Assembly (NCBI GenBank): GCA_019918135.1
Contig: WBZZ01000090.1
Location: 1-64,000 of the forward strand
Direction of reading: 5' to 3'
Origin: Paulinella micropora
Lineage: Eukaryota; Cercozoa; Imbricatea; Euglyphida; Paulinellidae
DNA: 64,000 nucleotides
In this document: positions 61,413-64,000 of the stretch, piece after piece
How the letters are laid out: each line of letters begins with the position of its first letter
Position numbering within the stretch: the first letter of the stretch is position 1
The notes under the pieces: model-generated
Seen by the model: only the letters and a program-made list of their open reading frames with translations
What the model was told of the DNA's origin: nothing
Databases searched by the model: none
Program-made: the position numbers and the translations under genes

Positions 61413-61909
61413 AAAGATTATTCATGGTGTTGGACTTGTCACTGCACGCGGTTCACTGACTAGCGGCCGGCAGGGGCAAGGACTGGCGACCCGGAGAATC
61501 GACCGGGGGAAGACCGGCAACCCCGCGAACGGAGAAGGGGGGGGGGAGGGAAGAACGCCGCCCTCCCCCCGTACCTAAAGTTTAGCTAGTAGTGCCGCGA
61601 TCTGCGGGTCCAGATTGGGGGAAGCCGGCAAGCTCGGTGTTTTCGGCAGCTGGTGTAAAGTTCACCGGGATCTGGATTTACTAAACCCAAAAAAAGTTAT
61701 CAATACTTATCGTAAGCTCAGTACTTGCAAGAGATCTTGGAATCGCTTGCGAGGGCGGTCGCCCCGGGGGGAGGGGGTTTTGTCAATTTTGTAAAAAAAA
61801 AGAAATTCTGTTCGACTAGGACCACACAGTCACGCAAAGCTAACGCTATCTCGGAATTACCATCACTGGTGTCTTCCCCGGCCTCAAACAGGCCACCCGC
61901 CAGCCGTTG

Positions 61910-64000
61910 CTACGGCGGCGCTGTCGCGGTGGTCTGCCGGTCGTAGTACAGGTAGATGAGCGACAGGCCCGGGCGGCCCGCGACTTCCGGGACGCGACCG
62001 CCCTGTAAGTCCACCAACAAGCGCTGTAAGCGTTCGAACCTGGCCGCCAGCGGCGGGTCGTGCAGCACGCAGTCCACCTCGAACCAGTGCGGGTTGAAAC
62101 GAATGTACACGACTGGAAGGTCCCGGAGGTTAGGGTTGGCGCGGAGCGCCGTGCTGATCTCGAGCATGCGTCCAAGTTCGCACCGGTAACGCCGGTGCGC
62201 GAGTTCGTCGTTGCACAGCAGTAACAAGCAACGGCGGTCCGCGGGCAGCGACTGAAACTCGAGCAGGTGGAAGTCGGGCCGCGAGCTGACGGCGCCCTCG
62301 AGCCTCGGTGTGAGATGTGAATCGCAGTGCTTGTACACAATAGCATTTGCAAAGTCGCGATCAAACGCCCAGTCCTGGGCAGTGAGAAACTCCGCCAACT
62401 GTTGCTTGCTCTTGAAGCGCTTGGCGATGCCTTCTTCGGTGTGGCACCGCTGCACGTGGTTTTCTAGCATGCGCTGCGTCTTGCAGCGCGTGATGCACTG
62501 CAGCAGGCCCACACCTACCTGGAACTTAGCAGTGCTGAACGACGCAAAAGCGCATACGTGCTGCCATTTCTTGCTTTCTTCGTGTTGCTGCGAATGCACC
62601 TTTAGATGATCATTCCGGAAGAAGCTACGGTCGCATTCGTCACATTTGTATGGCTTCTCACCCGAGTGCACACGCTTGTGCTTAAGCAAATTTGCGCCGT
62701 CTGAAAAGCTCTGAGCACATTCGCCGCACTGGTAAGGCTTTTCGCCGCTATGCGTGCGAACATGCATCCTAAGGGCACTAGCCTGCGTAAAACGTGCAAG
62801 GCAAACCTTGCAAGCAAAAGGTCTTTCTTCACTGTGTATGCGCAGATGCAGCTGGAGATAATCAAGTCTACCAAAACGTGCGTTGCACTCGGACCAGGCA
62901 AAGCGCTTCTCACCACTGTGACTACGTTTATGTTTCGTGAGCTCGTTAGATTGTGTGAAGCACGCGACACACTGGGTGCAGGCATATGGCTTCAAGCCGC
63001 TGTGAACGTACAGATGCGACTTAAGCGCGCTCGATTGCGCAAAACGGGCGTTGCACTGGACGCAGGCATATGGTTTCTCACCGCTGTGTGTACGAAAATG
63101 TGTTGTCAAGTTGCTACGGTGCGCAAAACGGGCGTTGCATTGGACGCAGACAAATGGTCTCTCACCGCTGTGTGTACGTAGGTGCGACTGAAGGTTTTGG
63201 CGTCTAGAGAAACTCTTATTACACTGCTCATAAACAAATTGCTTTTTCATCGCTAGTTGTTGTTTCTTGGTTTTCTTCTCTTTTTCTATTAAAAATTGAC
63301 CTTCCTTTGTTTCCATTCTCTGTTCTGTGTGCTTTGTTTCTTGGCCTACATGCTGTTTTCTTTTTTTGGGTGTATATTTCGTTGCACCATCAACCGCCGT
63401 CTCCGCACGCTCAGAAGGAGCGGCAGTCATCTGTTGTTCTTGAAATTCTGCGTGCCGCGCGCACAGCGTGGGCCACCCACGGTCCCTGGCCACGGTCGCT
63501 AGCGTGGCTAGGTTTTCGTGTTCGTAGCAGCTTTCGCACGCCGGCCTGTCTGCAGAGGCCTGGCCTACGCGCCATTCTTTGAACACCAAGCGTTCGTTAT
63601 TGACTAATTTAAAACTAACCCCATAATGTTCAAGCATCCGAGTGCCCGCCTTTTTCTCCACGAACGGCTCAGCGTTGGCCAGGCGCGCCAGCCAGAGCTG
63701 GACCGCGGACGAGGCTGGTAGCGTGCAGTGTTCGTCGAGCCGCTGGCGCCTGTGGCTCGGGCTGCCCTCCGCAGCCGCTAGCCGCCGCTTCTTCCTGGGC
63801 GGTGCTTGCGCGCGTGAGCAGTACAAAGCCTGAAACGCAGGCGGCGCGAGTCGGCCACGCGACAACGGTTGCGGCGCACGAAGCACCGCTCGCACGCGGG
63901 CCGGTCATCATCGTCTCCGGTGCGGCAGAACAGCCCCCCCTCGCGCACGCACAGGCTCGCGTCACCTAGGGTCGCCAGCGTTTCGCGGCCGCCGTACTGC
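61910..64000 (-). CDS. Zinc-finger/nuclease-like gene, copy 3 (5' end outside window)
   Basis: As at 43,855. The C-terminal domain and all fingers read in one frame from 63,895 to 61,910. The frame change at the linker near 63,796 is as in the other copies. The first ~11 codons, including the ATG, lie beyond base 64,000. Confidence 0.72.

Larger units (their letters stand above)
58124..64000. repeat. 9-kb tandem repeat, copy 3 (partial, runs off the window)
   Basis: First ~5.88 kb of the unit. The array therefore continues past the window, and total copy number is unknown. Confidence 0.95.

Overview
The window joins two very different kinds of DNA. Bases 1 to about 10,860 look like ordinary eukaryotic nuclear DNA: moderate to low GC, long (ATT)n and other microsatellites, an array of tRNA-derived SINEs, and genes split by very short (about 42 to 110 nt) GT-AG introns, including a clear five-exon VPS72/YL1 gene. 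From about 10,870 to the end the DNA is strongly GC-rich, densely packed on both strands, apparently intronless, and full of G or C homopolymers of 12 to 36 bases. Its gene content (RPB10-like RNA polymerase subunit, SNF2-family helicase, CMTR1-like cap 2'-O-methyltransferase, RING and F-box/LRR proteins, C2H2 zinc-finger proteins with a possible nuclease tail, a BspA/DUF285 fragment, a GNAT) is most like a nucleocytoplasmic large DNA virus (Nucleocytoviricota). The simplest readings are a giant endogenous viral element next to host sequence, or a chimeric contig. The sequence alone cannot decide between them, and I cannot name host or virus species. LAYOUT. 1-4.1 kb: SINE/(ATT)n arrays around VPS72. 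4.1-8.2 kb: AT-rich, no convincing gene, with a region of TTCAATGCATGCATTGAA-like palindromes near 7.0-7.5 kb. 8.5-10.7 kb: a damaged multi-exon DNA (N6/N4) methyltransferase gene ending in a Cys-rich zinc-binding module, two of whose putative introns carry the same 18-bp palindrome. 10.86-11.05 kb: compositional junction. 11-40 kb: unique viral-like region (DUF285 fragment, membrane protein, RPB10, zinc-finger protein, LRR, SNF2, kinase-like, GNAT, F-box/LRR, RING protein, a very long broken LRR gene, a 35-bp minisatellite, an unidentified gene, a multi-pass membrane protein). 40.07-64 kb: about 2.65 copies of a 9.02-kb direct tandem repeat. Each unit carries the 3' part of the membrane-protein gene, two small unidentified genes, the zinc-finger/nuclease-like gene, the CMTR1-like gene and an Ala/Pro-rich N-terminal module that is fused across each repeat border to the truncated membrane protein. 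READING THE BREAKS. Many genes in both halves are interrupted by one- or two-base frame breaks. Many lie in homopolymers, and several differ between tandem copies, which points to long-read consensus error. Others are shared by all copies examined. HOW THE GENES FIT TOGETHER. RPB10 and the cap methyltransferase imply virus-encoded transcription and mRNA capping. The RING and F-box/LRR proteins look like ubiquitin-pathway adaptors aimed at the host. The amplified unit raises the dosage of the capping gene and the zinc-finger gene together.
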